The position numbers and the translations under genes were made by a program. DNA of 64,000 nucleotides. Origin: Lachnospiraceae bacterium (GTDB taxonomy: Bacteria; Bacillota; Clostridia; Lachnospirales; Lachnospiraceae). The stretch is taken from assembly GCA_017623215.1 (NCBI GenBank), contig JAGAPO010000041.1, positions 1 through 64,000 on the forward strand, written 5' to 3'. The notes under the pieces were generated by a model. The model saw only the letters and a list, made by a program, of their open reading frames with translations, was not told the DNA's origin and did not search any database. Positions 18,662 to 27,158 of this stretch are shown here, piece after piece; position 1 is the stretch's first letter; each line of letters starts with the position of its first letter.

Positions 18662-19618
18662 ATGGAAAAATTATTAGTTACTTCAGCAGAATATGCGAAA
18701 GCCAACAGAGCTTATACAGACGAGGTTGTCACACATTATCAGGCAGAGGTTATTTACAACACGAAAAAAGGAGCGATGGACGAGGAAGCCCTGATTCAGA
18801 CCATTAACGCGGAACAGATCACGGGACTTTTAGTATATTCCAGCTCCGATGAGGTAACGGGACACGTGTTAAAGAGCTGTCCGACGCTTCGTGCAATCTC
18901 AAGGCATGGCGTCGGAATGGAGAATATCGACGTTAATACCGCAAAGAGCCTGGGAATGGCGGTGGTCAACACCTCGAATGCGCATGACTATGAGGCCGTT
19001 GCAGATCTGGTTTTAGCGGATATGCTTGCGATTGCAAGAAAAGTACCGGCCTTTGATAAGGCACTTAAGGGAGGCGAGTGGAACCGGATTCCGGCTTCGA
19101 ACGTCTGGGGAAAGACGCTTGGAATCATCGGTTACGGAAGAATCGGAAAGGCGGTTGCGGACAGGGCAAAAGCATTCCGTATGAAGATTGTGGCAGCAAG
19201 CTCGAGGGGCGGAAGCATCGCCGGACTGCCGGAGGATATCGAGGAGCTATCAAAGGAAGAGCTGCTTGCGAAGAGCGATTTCGTATCCCTGCACTGCAGA
19301 CTGACGGATGAGACGAGAGGCTTAATCGGAGAGAAGGAGCTTCGCTCCATGAAATCCTCGGCCTATCTGATTAACACCGGCCGCGCGGGACTTGTGGATG
19401 CCAATGCGCTGCTTACCGCCGTAAAGGAAGGCTGGATCGCGGGCGCGGCAACGGATGTATTTGAGAAGGAGCCGACGACGGACGATCCGCTGATTACAGC
19501 AAAGCTTGATAACCTGTTAGTGACTCCGCACGTCGGAATCTACACCGAAGAGACCCTGAGGGAGATTGATATCCTTGCGATGGAGAATTTATTATTTGCA
19601 CTTTCGGAACAAAAATAA
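18662..19618 (+). CDS. D-isomer 2-hydroxyacid dehydrogenase (phosphoglycerate dehydrogenase-like)
   Basis: A 318-residue member of the same superfamily as the gene at 16247 but of the SerA-like branch, without an ACT domain. It shows SRHGVGMENIDV (about 79-90), the Rossmann motif LGIIGYGRIGKAV (about 153-165), catalytic Arg in NTGRAGLVD (about 238), Glu in DVFEKEPT (about 267) and His in TPHVGIYT (about 289). Short SerA-like paralogues act on many 2-oxoacids, so serine synthesis is not implied. I start at 18662 with GGGAG upstream; an in-frame ATG at 18599 lacks one. It lies about 100 bases after the aminotransferase gene. Confidence 0.85.
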   Translation: MEKLLVTSAEYAKANRAYTDEVVTHYQAEVIYNTKKGAMDEEALIQTINAEQITGLLVYSSSDEVTGHVLKSCPTLRAISRHGVGMENIDVNTAKSLGMAVVNTSNAHDYEAVADLVLADMLAIARKVPAFDKALKGGEWNRIPASNVWGKTLGIIGYGRIGKAVADRAKAFRMKIVAASSRGGSIAGLPEDIEELSKEELLAKSDFVSLHCRLTDETRGLIGEKELRSMKSSAYLINTGRAGLVDANALLTAVKEGWIAGAATDVFEKEPTTDDPLITAKLDNLLVTPHVGIYTEETLREIDILAMENLLFALSEQK

Positions 19619-19691
19619 TACAATAAAGAAAAAAGACTGACTTGAAAGAGAAGAAGATGATGAATATAATAAATGCAGGAAGGAAGGCGCA

Positions 19692-20771
19692 ATGATGACG
19701 CAGAAGGAACTGACAGAATTAAATATCGGACAGAATCTCGACTGGTTAATGAATCTGGACCCGAGAGGCTACGGAGTATGTAGAATTCTCTATGACGCCG
19801 CAAGAAAGGAGACCGGGGAGCCGCTTGCCATGCACGCGGCAAAGCTGCTGTGTGACACGGTGAAGGAAGGGGATCTGGTGTACATCCTGACAGGCTTTGT
19901 GCTGCTTGATCATAAGCAGGCGGAGATGGACGGAATCATCGGTTCCATGCTGTTAGCACGTGCACTTGCCCTTGGACTTGGGGCCAAGCCGATTATTGTA
20001 TGCCCGGAGGAGAACAAAAAGGCAGTACAAAATCTTTCTTACATAGCGGGCCTTCACCTGTATGAGGATTTGAATGATGTAAAGACGATTCCGGTATCCA
20101 TGGGAGTCGTTACCTTTACAAAAGACAAGGAAAAAGCGGATGCACAGGCGGATGAACTGCTGCGCGGGGCGATGCCGGCAGCTGTGCTTGCAATCGAGTG
20201 TCCCGGAGCCAACAGCGTCGGAGTCTACCACAACGCGACCGGAAAAGATGTGACGGAGCTGGAAGCAAAAAGCGATATCTTATTTGTAAAGCTGAAGGAG
20301 GCCGGGGTCTTAAATATTGCAATCGGTGACCTTGGAAATGAGCTCGGAATGGCAAGAATTGCAGGACAGCTTGAGAACTACGTCCCCTATGCGGGAAAGG
20401 ATGCGTGTGCGTGCGGCTGCGGAGGGGGAATCGCTTCTGCGGCCGCGGCGGATCACGTGATCACGGCGACAGTATCCGACTGGGGATGCTACGCGCTCAT
20501 TGCGGCAATCGCCTACTTAAAAGGTGACCTGGATATCATGCATGACGGCGTTCTCGAGGAGGAGGCAGTCAGAACCGCGTCGAAGAGCGGAATGATCGAT
20601 ATGTACGGCTGGCTGATTCCCGCGATCGATGGATTTGACGTTGCAATTAACAAGCTGATTGTCGACCTGATGCGTCAGTGTATCTCCTATGCGCCGAAGC
20701 TGACCGAAAAATGCAGGCACTGGTTTGACGGTGTTATTGCAAAAGGATTTTTTGATACCTATCAGGGATAG
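19692..20771 (+). CDS. DUF4392 protein, D-glutamate cyclase C-terminal-half homologue
   Basis: A 359-residue soluble protein matching the DUF4392 family, the C-terminal half of D-glutamate cyclase (DGLUCY in animals), which makes 5-oxo-D-proline from D-glutamate. Visible landmarks are LTGFVLLDHKQAEMDG near residues 66-82, ECPGANSVGVYHNATGKDV, and NIAIGDLGNELGMARI near 208-223, the family signature. A Cys-x-Cys-x-Cys cluster occurs in DACACGCGGGIAS. AAGGAAGG precedes the ATG pair. The DUF1445 partner half is encoded separately four genes on (22627), with the 5-oxoprolinase genes between. This is the strongest clue to pathway membership. Confidence 0.82.
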   Translation: MMTQKELTELNIGQNLDWLMNLDPRGYGVCRILYDAARKETGEPLAMHAAKLLCDTVKEGDLVYILTGFVLLDHKQAEMDGIIGSMLLARALALGLGAKPIIVCPEENKKAVQNLSYIAGLHLYEDLNDVKTIPVSMGVVTFTKDKEKADAQADELLRGAMPAAVLAIECPGANSVGVYHNATGKDVTELEAKSDILFVKLKEAGVLNIAIGDLGNELGMARIAGQLENYVPYAGKDACACGCGGGIASAAAADHVITATVSDWGCYALIAAIAYLKGDLDIMHDGVLEEEAVRTASKSGMIDMYGWLIPAIDGFDVAINKLIVDLMRQCISYAPKLTEKCRHWFDGVIAKGFFDTYQG

Positions 20772-20834
20772 AAAAAATAATTGTGTGCCGGGAGGCCAAA
20801 ATCAGAGGCTGGCCGGCAGGAAAAAGGTGTTGGT

Positions 20835-21569
20835 ATGGTAAAATTTTTGCCCGCCGGAGAGTGCGCTCTGGCAGTGGAATGTGGAAATGAGATTAACGAA
20901 TCAATCAATCGGCAGGTGCGGGCTCTGTATGATCAGATACAGAAGGGGCAGCTTCGCGGAGTGACGGAAGCGGTTCCTACGTTCCGTTCCCTCCTGGTCT
21001 ACTACGACCCTTGCGTGATATCCTATGGAAGGCTGGTAAGAAAGCTGAAGCGTCTGGTAAAGAAGGCCGGAGATATCCGGGAGACACAGCCTGTGATATA
21101 CGAGATTCCGGTCTGCTACGGCGGCGGGTACGGAGAAGATTTGGCGTATGTCGCGGAGCATGCGGGAATTACCGAGGAAGAGGTAATCCGGCGCCACTGC
21201 GGACGGGATTATCGAATCTACATGCTGGGATTCCTGCCGGGCTTCCCGTATCTGGGAGGAATGGACGAGTCCATTGTTACGCCAAGGCTTCAGAATCCCA
21301 GAACCCGGATTCCGGCCGGTTCCGTCGGAATTGGAGGAAAGCAGACCGGGATCTATCCGATCGATTCTCCCGGAGGCTGGCAGCTGATTGGCCGGACGCC
21401 CCTTGTTCTTTACGATCCGAACCGAGAGTCCCCGATCCTGTATCAGGCGGGAGATTATATCCGGTTCTGTCCGGTATCGTCGGAGGAATATGAGCGGCTG
21501 AAAAAGGAAGCGGAGGCCGGAAGGCTTACCGTTACAACCGCGAAGGGAGGTGTCCGGAATGGGGATTAA
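20835..21569 (+). CDS. pxpB: 5-oxoprolinase subunit PxpB (KipI family)
   Basis: A 244-residue subunit of the ATP-dependent 5-oxoprolinase PxpABC, which opens 5-oxo-L-proline to L-glutamate. It has MVKFLPAGECALAVECG at the N-terminus, the central GFLPGFPYLGGMDE and TPRLQNPRTRIPAGSVGIGG, and the PxpB end SPGGWQLIGRTPLVLYDP followed by GDYIRFCPVS. I start at 20835 (AGGAAAAAGG upstream); an in-frame TTG lies at 20781. It overlaps pxpC by 11 bases, implying translational coupling. Confidence 0.93.
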   Translation: MVKFLPAGECALAVECGNEINESINRQVRALYDQIQKGQLRGVTEAVPTFRSLLVYYDPCVISYGRLVRKLKRLVKKAGDIRETQPVIYEIPVCYGGGYGEDLAYVAEHAGITEEEVIRRHCGRDYRIYMLGFLPGFPYLGGMDESIVTPRLQNPRTRIPAGSVGIGGKQTGIYPIDSPGGWQLIGRTPLVLYDPNRESPILYQAGDYIRFCPVSSEEYERLKKEAEAGRLTVTTAKGGVRNGD

Positions 21570-22572
21570 GGTAATATCATCCGGTTCTCTTACGACCGTT
21601 CAGGATTTGGGAAGACCGGGATATCAGGCAATGGGCTTTTCCGTATCCGGAGCCCTGGATAAAAGAAGCGCCCGAATCGCGAACCTGCTTGCAGGCAATG
21701 ACGAGGGGGCGGCCCTTCTGGAGATGACGCTGATGGGCGGCATCTTTGAATTCGAGGAAGATACGGTATTTGCGCTGACCGGCGCGGATATGGGAGCGGA
21801 ATTGAACAAAGAACCGGTGATGCGTTATTCGGCTGTATTCGCAAAGGCAGGAGATACGCTGGCGTGCGGATTTACGAAGCTTGGGCTTCGCGGCTATCTC
21901 GCATTCGGCGGCGGAATTGACGTGCCGGCGGTAATGGGAAGCTGTTCGACGAATCTTCGCGTGAAGCTTGGCGGATATGAAGGAAGAGCGTTGAAGGCCG
22001 GAGATGTCCTGCCTGTGAATGCGGAGGGAAGGAAGAAGGCCGTGGCCGGAGCTTTTGGGGGAAGAGGAATGATGGCACCCGGTTCCGGAAGCAGGGCCGC
22101 AGAGCTTTTGGAGGAAGCCGCACGGTTTGAGAACCGGATTAAAGGCGGAGCCTGTGTACTCCGGGTTGTGCCGGGACCGCAGGAAGAGTACTTTACGGAA
22201 AAAGGAATTCGGACCTTTTATTCGACTCCTTACCAGATTACGCCGGATTCCGACCGGATGGGCTGCAAGCTGAAAGGCGAGGCAGTGGAATATAAGGACA
22301 GTGTGGATATTATTTCCGATGGAATCGCGCTTGGAGCGATTCAGATTCCGTCCGGCGGACAGCCGATTATTATGCTCAGCGATCGTCAGACGACCGGCGG
22401 TTATGCGAAGATCGGAACCGTGATCGCCGCGGATATTGAAGCGCTGGTGCAGAATACGATTGGCGGCAGGGTGACATTTGAACGGGTATCGGTAAAAGAA
22501 GCCGCGAAGATCTATCGTGCAGAGGAAAAAGAGAGGAAGAAGATAGCAGCGAGACTTGGCGGAAAGAGATAG
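21559..22572 (+). CDS. pxpC: 5-oxoprolinase subunit PxpC (KipA family)
   Basis: A 337-residue biotin-dependent-carboxylase-like domain protein, the PxpC subunit. Landmarks: TVQDLGRPGYQAMGFSVSG near residues 12-30, AFGGGIDVPAVMGSCSTN, VVPGPQEEYF and SDRMGCKLKGEAV, then SDGIALGAIQIPSGGQPII and DRQTTGGYAKIGTVI. I start at the ATG at 21559, which has GGGAGG 8 bases upstream; a GTG at 21550 is in frame but inside the SD. It overlaps the pxpB end. Confidence 0.93.
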   Translation: MGIKVISSGSLTTVQDLGRPGYQAMGFSVSGALDKRSARIANLLAGNDEGAALLEMTLMGGIFEFEEDTVFALTGADMGAELNKEPVMRYSAVFAKAGDTLACGFTKLGLRGYLAFGGGIDVPAVMGSCSTNLRVKLGGYEGRALKAGDVLPVNAEGRKKAVAGAFGGRGMMAPGSGSRAAELLEEAARFENRIKGGACVLRVVPGPQEEYFTEKGIRTFYSTPYQITPDSDRMGCKLKGEAVEYKDSVDIISDGIALGAIQIPSGGQPIIMLSDRQTTGGYAKIGTVIAADIEALVQNTIGGRVTFERVSVKEAAKIYRAEEKERKKIAARLGGKR

Positions 22573-22626
22573 AGAATGCGGCTGAGACAGGTCTGCCCGC
22601 AGGAATTGGAAGAAAGGAAGGAGAAT

Positions 22627-23418
22627 ATGGCTATGGAGCTTGAGAAGCTTTCACCCGCCGAAGTGCGGAGGAAAATCAGAAATGGAGAAATTACAGGTCA
22701 GACCTCCGGAATGTGTCCGGGCTACGCACAGGCGAATCTGGTTATTCTTCCGAAGGATTTGGCGTATGACTTTTTATTATTTACGCAGAGGAATCCTGCC
22801 TCCTGTCCGGTACTGGAAGTATCGGATGTCGGTTCGAGGAGTCTGCGCTACATGGCAAAGGACGCGGATATCGCAAGAGATATTCCCAAATACCGCGTAT
22901 ACGAAAAAGGCGTGCTGACAGGAGAATATACGGATATCTCTTCGATGTGGAGGGATGATTTTGTAAGCTTCCTGATCGGCTGCAGCTTTTCGTTCGAATC
23001 GGCCCTTTTAGAGGCGGGAGTTCCGGTGCGCCAGATTGAGGAGCACTGCAATGTGCCGATGTATCTGACGAACATCGAATGTGAGCCCGCCGGAATCTTT
23101 CACGGGAAGATGGTGGTAAGTATGCGGCCGATGCCCTATAATAAAGTGATAAAGGCAGTCACGGTAACCGCAGGGATGCCAAGAGTGCACGGAGCACCGA
23201 TACATATCGGAGATCCTGCGGTTATCGGAATTACGGACATCGACCGTCCGGATTTTGGAGATATGGTAATCATCAAAGAGGGAGAGGTTCCGGTATTCTG
23301 GCCGTGCGGAGTGACGCCGCAGTCTGCCGTGATGAGTGCGAAGCCGGACATTGCGATTACACATTCCCCGGGACATATGTTCATAACGGATGTGAAGAAT
23401 GTGGAGCTGAAAAGCTGA
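22627..23418 (+). CDS. DUF1445 protein (putative hydro-lyase; D-glutamate cyclase N-terminal-half homologue)
   Basis: A 263-residue DUF1445 (YcsI-type) protein, corresponding to the N-terminal half of animal D-glutamate cyclase. Conserved runs are TSGMCPGYAQANLVILP near residues 35-51, LEVSDVGSRSLRYMA, MWRDDFVSFLIGCSFSFE, IEEHCNVPMYLTN, RVHGAPIHIGDP and FWPCGVTPQSAV, then ITHSPGHMFITD. Length is normal for the stand-alone family. GGAAGGAG precedes the ATG at 22627. DUF1445 genes are commonly beside pxpABC; having DUF4392 in the same operon as well allows a complete split cyclase. Confidence 0.88.
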   Translation: MAMELEKLSPAEVRRKIRNGEITGQTSGMCPGYAQANLVILPKDLAYDFLLFTQRNPASCPVLEVSDVGSRSLRYMAKDADIARDIPKYRVYEKGVLTGEYTDISSMWRDDFVSFLIGCSFSFESALLEAGVPVRQIEEHCNVPMYLTNIECEPAGIFHGKMVVSMRPMPYNKVIKAVTVTAGMPRVHGAPIHIGDPAVIGITDIDRPDFGDMVIIKEGEVPVFWPCGVTPQSAVMSAKPDIAITHSPGHMFITDVKNVELKS

Positions 23419-23509
23419 TAACGGAGCATTACAAAGCAAAAAAGAATGAGCCGGGTGGTGGGCCTCTGCAAGAAGGGGACAAAAGACCGGCAGAAATGAG
23501 AGGTTATCT

Positions 23510-24277
23510 ATGTACTCGGTAGATTTGAATTGCGATTTGGGCGAGAGCTTTGGACGGTATACGCTGGGACTGGACGATCAGGTACTTCCCCTCATATCCT
23601 CCGCAAATATCGCCTGCGGATATCATGCCTCCGATCCGGAGGTTATGGCAAAGACCGTTGCCAATGCGGCCGCCTGCGGAATCGGCATCGGCGCGCATCC
23701 GGGATTCCCGGATCTGATGGGCTTCGGACGCAGGAACATGAACGTGTCTGAGTCGGAAGCAAAGGCATATATGTTATATCAGCTTGGCGCGCTTTCCGCG
23801 TTCTGTAAGGCAAAGGGCGTTAAGATGTCGCATGTTAAGCCGCACGGCGCGCTCTATAACATGGCTGCAAAGGATGCAAAGCTTGCGAAAGCACTTTGTG
23901 AGGCGGTAAAAGAATTCGATCCGGACTTAATCTTTCTTGGACTATCGGGAAGTGAGATGTTAAAGGCGGCGAAGGAGCTTGGCTTAAAAGCCGCAAGCGA
24001 GGTATTTGCGGATCGGGCGTATGAAGAGGATGGAACCCTAAGGGCAAGAAGCAAGGAAGGTTCCATGATTACGGATGAAGACCTGGCAATCAGCAGAGTA
24101 GTCCGAATGGTAAAAGAAGGAAAGGTCGCCGCGATTACCGGAAAGGACATTGCGATCCAGGCCGATTCGATCTGCGTACACGGCGACGGGGAAAAGGCGC
24201 TCGCATTCGTTCAGAAGATTCGAAGGGCGCTGGAGGCGGAAGGAATTCGGATTGCGCCGTTATCTGAGATTGTGTAA
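23510..24277 (+). CDS. pxpA: 5-oxoprolinase subunit PxpA (LamB/YcsF family)
   Basis: A 255-residue TIM-barrel subunit of 5-oxoprolinase. It opens with [14 protein letters not shown] (metal and substrate site), then [16 protein letters not shown] near residues 31-46, [29 protein letters not shown] and [16 protein letters not shown], and ends with [13 protein letters not shown]. Length is typical (245-255). It closes the operon, about 90 bases after the DUF1445 gene, and is followed by a long hairpin. Confidence 0.94.
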   Translation: MYSVDLNCDLGESFGRYTLGLDDQVLPLISSANIACGYHASDPEVMAKTVANAAACGIGIGAHPGFPDLMGFGRRNMNVSESEAKAYMLYQLGALSAFCKAKGVKMSHVKPHGALYNMAAKDAKLAKALCEAVKEFDPDLIFLGLSGSEMLKAAKELGLKAASEVFADRAYEEDGTLRARSKEGSMITDEDLAISRVVRMVKEGKVAAITGKDIAIQADSICVHGDGEKALAFVQKIRRALEAEGIRIAPLSEIV

Positions 24278-24310
24278 GCTTGAATTTTGAGATGTGAAAG
24301 GGATAAGCTG

Positions 24311-24361
24311 TACCCCGGCAGTTAGGCACAGAAAAAGAGGCCGTGCCTAACTGCCGGGGTA
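24311..24361 (+). terminator. 19-bp perfect hairpin ending the 5-oxoproline operon
   Basis: TACCCCGGCAGTTAGGCAC (24311-24329) pairs perfectly with 24343-24361 across a 13-base loop. There is no T tract on either strand, so termination may need Rho or the hairpin may act in RNA processing. It also marks the right edge of the GC-rich segment. Confidence 0.6.
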
Positions 24362-24465
24362 TGGTTCGTTATCTCATTTGTTATTCATATGCGTACCGAT
24401 GTATCTGTTACGAACTGCCGTTGGGGTAGTTAGTTATTTAGATATACAAATCCCCAATTTGCTGG

Positions 24466-25668
24466 CTAATCAAAGTATCCTTTATATTCAACTTTATATG
24501 GACTGTCCGGGAATAAGTACCGGTGCAATTCAATAAAATAGTCATCAGTCATGCTGGCGATAAAGTCTACTACCAGCTGGTTTGGTTCGGTAGATTCATA
24601 AGGCATCTGCCGCGGATAATAGGACCGGTTTACATAATCAATATGATGGATATAAATAGGTGACATTTTATTTTGCCTTTTTAAATCCTCTAACAGCTGG
24701 TCGTAGATTTCTTCCATCATTGGCTTGATATTTGTGTCAACTTTGGTCATATTAGCAGCGCTTGCATAGATATTAAAATAATTATCTACTTTAGCAACTT
24801 TTAGCGCTTGGAAGTGCTGAGAATCCATTTTAATATATGGTTTGCCGTAACTGTTTTCGATGATATTTACTACCAGATTGTTAATCATTTCTGCATTGAT
24901 GGAGCCGATGCCTTTGTCGATAAAGGCTTCTTCATCAACCAAATTGAGTCTGATAGCATCCTGACGGTCTTTTCCTACGTAAGCAATGATGTCGGCAATA
25001 CGCACGACACAACCTTCTAAGGTGGAAGGAAGAATACTGTTTGCATAGGACCAGTCAGTGTAGCATTGTTCTATCATTTCGTCGAATTCATCAAAACTTC
25101 TTTGAGGTACGGGCTGGTAGCCTTCTTGCTCGAACTCGCCATTATGGCAGGCAATGCCGTCCAGTGTTTGAAGACTTATGTTAAATGGAAAAATTTTGTC
25201 TAATACCCGGACGGAGTGTATGTTATGGCAAAAATGTCTTCCGGTGTGGGCATGATAAATTTCATTTAAATAAGATTCTCCGGAATGGGAGAATGGTGTG
25301 TGACCGATATCGTGTCCGAGAGCAATTGCTTCAATTAAATCCAAATTCAGGTTTAGTGCGGCGCCGATAGTTCTGGCAATGCGGGATACTAACTGAACAT
25401 GCAGGCTGCGTCTAGTGACATCATCGTTTTTAACAAGGGAAAATACCTGGGTCTTGTCCGTGTAGCGGTTATAATAAGGACAGTGTAGGATTTTGTCTAT
25501 ATCATGAACAAATGGCGGACGCCAAATAGAGGCCTTGTCCCTATGGGAAGCAACTCGCCGAATGATGTTATTACTGTTAAATCCTAATTTTGGTGAGGTT
25601 CCCTCTGCACGGTCGGCTTCAATTTTGAGGGAGACCTCGTCAGACAGAATTTCATATTTTGGTTGCAT
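24466..25668 (-). CDS. dGTPase-like HD-domain nucleotidohydrolase
   Basis: A 400-residue HD-domain protein of the deoxyguanosine-triphosphatase family, which removes triphosphate from dNTPs. The N-terminus has FNSNNIIRRVASHRDKASIWR and PYYNRYTDKTQVF. The HD signature is ALGHDIGHTPFSHSGE (near residues 113-128), then HNGEFEQEG and the later metal ligand in CVVRIADIIAYVGKD. Length fits the bacterial family (about 400-500). AGGGGTGA precedes the ATG. It is transcribed leftward from its own promoter and is the first gene of the AT-richer block. Roles include nucleotide-pool control and phage resistance; which applies is unknown. Confidence 0.88.
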   Translation of the reverse strand: MQPKYEILSDEVSLKIEADRAEGTSPKLGFNSNNIIRRVASHRDKASIWRPPFVHDIDKILHCPYYNRYTDKTQVFSLVKNDDVTRRSLHVQLVSRIARTIGAALNLNLDLIEAIALGHDIGHTPFSHSGESYLNEIYHAHTGRHFCHNIHSVRVLDKIFPFNISLQTLDGIACHNGEFEQEGYQPVPQRSFDEFDEMIEQCYTDWSYANSILPSTLEGCVVRIADIIAYVGKDRQDAIRLNLVDEEAFIDKGIGSINAEMINNLVVNIIENSYGKPYIKMDSQHFQALKVAKVDNYFNIYASAANMTKVDTNIKPMMEEIYDQLLEDLKRQNKMSPIYIHHIDYVNRSYYPRQMPYESTEPNQLVVDFIASMTDDYFIELHRYLFPDSPYKVEYKGYFD

Positions 25669-25747
25669 AGAATCACCCCTTCTTTGAGATGTAATAAATG
25701 TTGCTTAGGAATTTTTGCAGCTCTGCCAGGGCAGAGTACTATGCTAC

Positions 25748-25776
25748 ATTATACATTAAAGTGGAGCATATAGCAA
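25748..25776 (-). promoter_or_regulatory. promoter of the dGTPase-like gene
   Basis: On the minus strand TTGCTA (25771-25776), 17 bases, TATAAT (25748-25753). A small perfect hairpin CTCTGCC-AG-GGCAGAG (25721-25736) lies in the short leader. The rest of the gap 25777-26090 is very AT-rich and holds a dyad TGAAAGCTTTCA just upstream of the sigma-factor gene, with no other gene seen. Confidence 0.65.
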
Positions 25777-26090
25777 CGGATTTTTTAGAGATAGCAATTG
25801 GTGGTTTGAAATGCGGAATGATTGTGTAGAAATTATCAGCGACAACTTTTTTATTGGAGAGAATAATGTTATGTTGATTAAAATGGGTTGATTTTTTGAA
25901 GATAATTTTGTAAAAAGATATTAGAGCGGAAAAGTCGGCAGATAAGGGGAAATTTTCCATAGGGTAAGTACGATAATTAAGGTTTCAAGATATTGTGATA
26001 ATTATTTTAGAAAGTTTTATAAATCGATTAACCAATACGTTTTTGCCAACACTATATAAGTGAAAGCTTTCAAAACAAAGGAGAACACAT

Positions 26091-26549
26091 ATGACCGACA
26101 AACAAGCATCGGAGCTGCTGTCCGAAAATCTGACGTCTATCTATGGCTACGCTTTTTCAAAGCTCTATGATAAGGATAAGGTAGATGAGCTGGCATCTGA
26201 AATCGTATATGAGATTATTTCTTCAGCGCATAAGCTTCGAAATGAAGAAGCCTTTTGGGGATTTGCATGGAAAATCGCAGAATATACGTTCCGCCGTTTT
26301 ATCCGCAAGAACGAGCTTGCCGCACAGAATGCAGAGCTGACGGAAGAGAATATCGGGGTGTACGACCTTTCGCCCGAACAGAAATACATACAAAAGCCTG
26401 CGACACTGAAAAGTCAGTGCGGAGATATTGCAAAACTTCATCATAGGCTTGATGTTGCAGCATTTTTGCTGGAAAATCTTATCAATGAAAACAAATTGAT
26501 TGTTCCTAACGAAAGAGTACCTCTTTGTGTGTGGGGAGTTAAAATGTAA
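26091..26549 (+). pseudogene. truncated sigma-70 (ECF-like) factor
   Basis: The first 105 or so residues look like region 2 of an ECF-type sigma factor: SIYGYAFSKLYDKDKVDELASEIV, then EEAFWGFAWKIAEYTFRRFIRKN, and YDLSPEQKYIQ. From about residue 108 the sequence no longer looks like a sigma factor, and no region 4 helix-turn-helix is present before the stop, whereas family members are about 170-200 residues or more with region 4. The tail (LENLINENKLIVPNERVPL) is unrecognised. It may be a remnant, or a region-2-only factor. AAAGGAG precedes the ATG. A weakly paired hairpin follows. Confidence 0.55.
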
Positions 26550-26583
26550 AAAAATCTGCTTATAGTAACTATTAGCGTTTGTA

Positions 26584-26629
26584 AAGAACTGCCGAGAACG
26601 ATCAAGTATGATCACTCTCAGCGGTTCTT
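26584..26629. terminator. imperfect hairpin between converging remnants
   Basis: Arms 26584-26603 and 26610-26629 pair over 20 positions with several wobbles or mismatches around a 6-base loop. No clear T tract on either strand. It lies between the plus-strand sigma remnant and the minus-strand deaminase remnant. Confidence 0.4.
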
Positions 26630-26646
26630 CTTATGTACAATTATTA

Positions 26647-26784
26647 TTAATAGCCCATTGTCCCGGAAATGGATTCATCATTTTTTACAATAACTGCGCC
26701 GCAGCGTATTCTAAGACATGTAGCTCTTTTGGATACTACATCTGCCAAATCCAAGTAATAATTTACTTTGTCTCGTCTTTCCAT
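26647..26784 (-). pseudogene. N-terminal remnant of a dCMP deaminase
   Basis: The minus-strand frame starts at 26784 behind GGAGG and reads MERRDKVNYYLDLADVVSK, then RATCLRIRCGAVIVKNDESI, the characteristic N-terminus of deoxycytidylate/ComEB-type deaminases. It ends after 45 residues at SGTMGY where homologues read STGYNGAPRG. The zinc-binding His/Cys motifs (HAE and PCxxC) are gone; the full protein would be about 150-160 residues. It lies 36 bases after the MazG-like gene, in an operon of nucleotide-metabolism genes. Confidence 0.78.
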
Positions 26785-26820
26785 GGTTTGTCCTCCGTAC
26801 ATTGTGCTTTGTCGGTTTGC

Positions 26821-27144
26821 TTACCAACGGTGTAAATTCTTTTCGAATTTATCGAGATAGGCCTGATTTAATTCGTCCGGTGTAATCTGATAGCAGAGCA
26901 TGACATCATTAAAGAACATTAGTGTATCGCACATTTCTTCTACAAAGTGTTTTCTTGTTTCTTCATCCTGCATAATGCGGTCATCGCCCTGTTTTTTTAT
27001 AACATCGGCCATTTCGCCGGCTTCGATTATCATGTATAGAATACGGTCTCGTCCGACTTCCGGACATAATTCCTGCCATTTTCCTTTATGTTTTTCCTGA
27101 AATTTCTTTTGTAAATCCTGCATGGTTTCAAAATCAAGTCCCAT
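26821..27144 (-). CDS. MazG-like nucleotide pyrophosphohydrolase
   Basis: A 107-residue all-alpha protein of the MazG/iMazG superfamily, which hydrolyses NTPs to NMP and pyrophosphate. Typical features are the N-terminal helix FETMQDLQKKFQEKH, the metal-binding helix pair with EAGEMADVIKK (EExxE-like) near residues 41-51, and the second acidic helix FVEEMCDTLMFFNDVM near 68-83. AAAGGAGG precedes the ATG. It starts 14 bases after the AraC gene stop, so the two are likely cotranscribed leftward with the dCMP deaminase remnant behind. Confidence 0.8.
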   Translation of the reverse strand: MGLDFETMQDLQKKFQEKHKGKWQELCPEVGRDRILYMIIEAGEMADVIKKQGDDRIMQDEETRKHFVEEMCDTLMFFNDVMLCYQITPDELNQAYLDKFEKNLHRW

Positions 27145-27158
27145 GGTACGGTCCTCCT

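Noticed and set aside
24311-24361. Hairpins at 24.3 and 51.2 kb as attachment-site ends of an integrative element
   Set aside because: The two hairpins share no sequence with each other, there is no integrase, and both fit 3' ends of transcripts.
25739-25960. 73-codon minus frame in the AT-rich gap
   Set aside because: No ribosome site and no family features; it overlaps the dGTPase promoter.
26062-26073. TGAAAGCTTTCA as a catabolite-response element
   Set aside because: It is two bases shorter than the cre consensus and lacks the central CG; kept only as a simple dyad.
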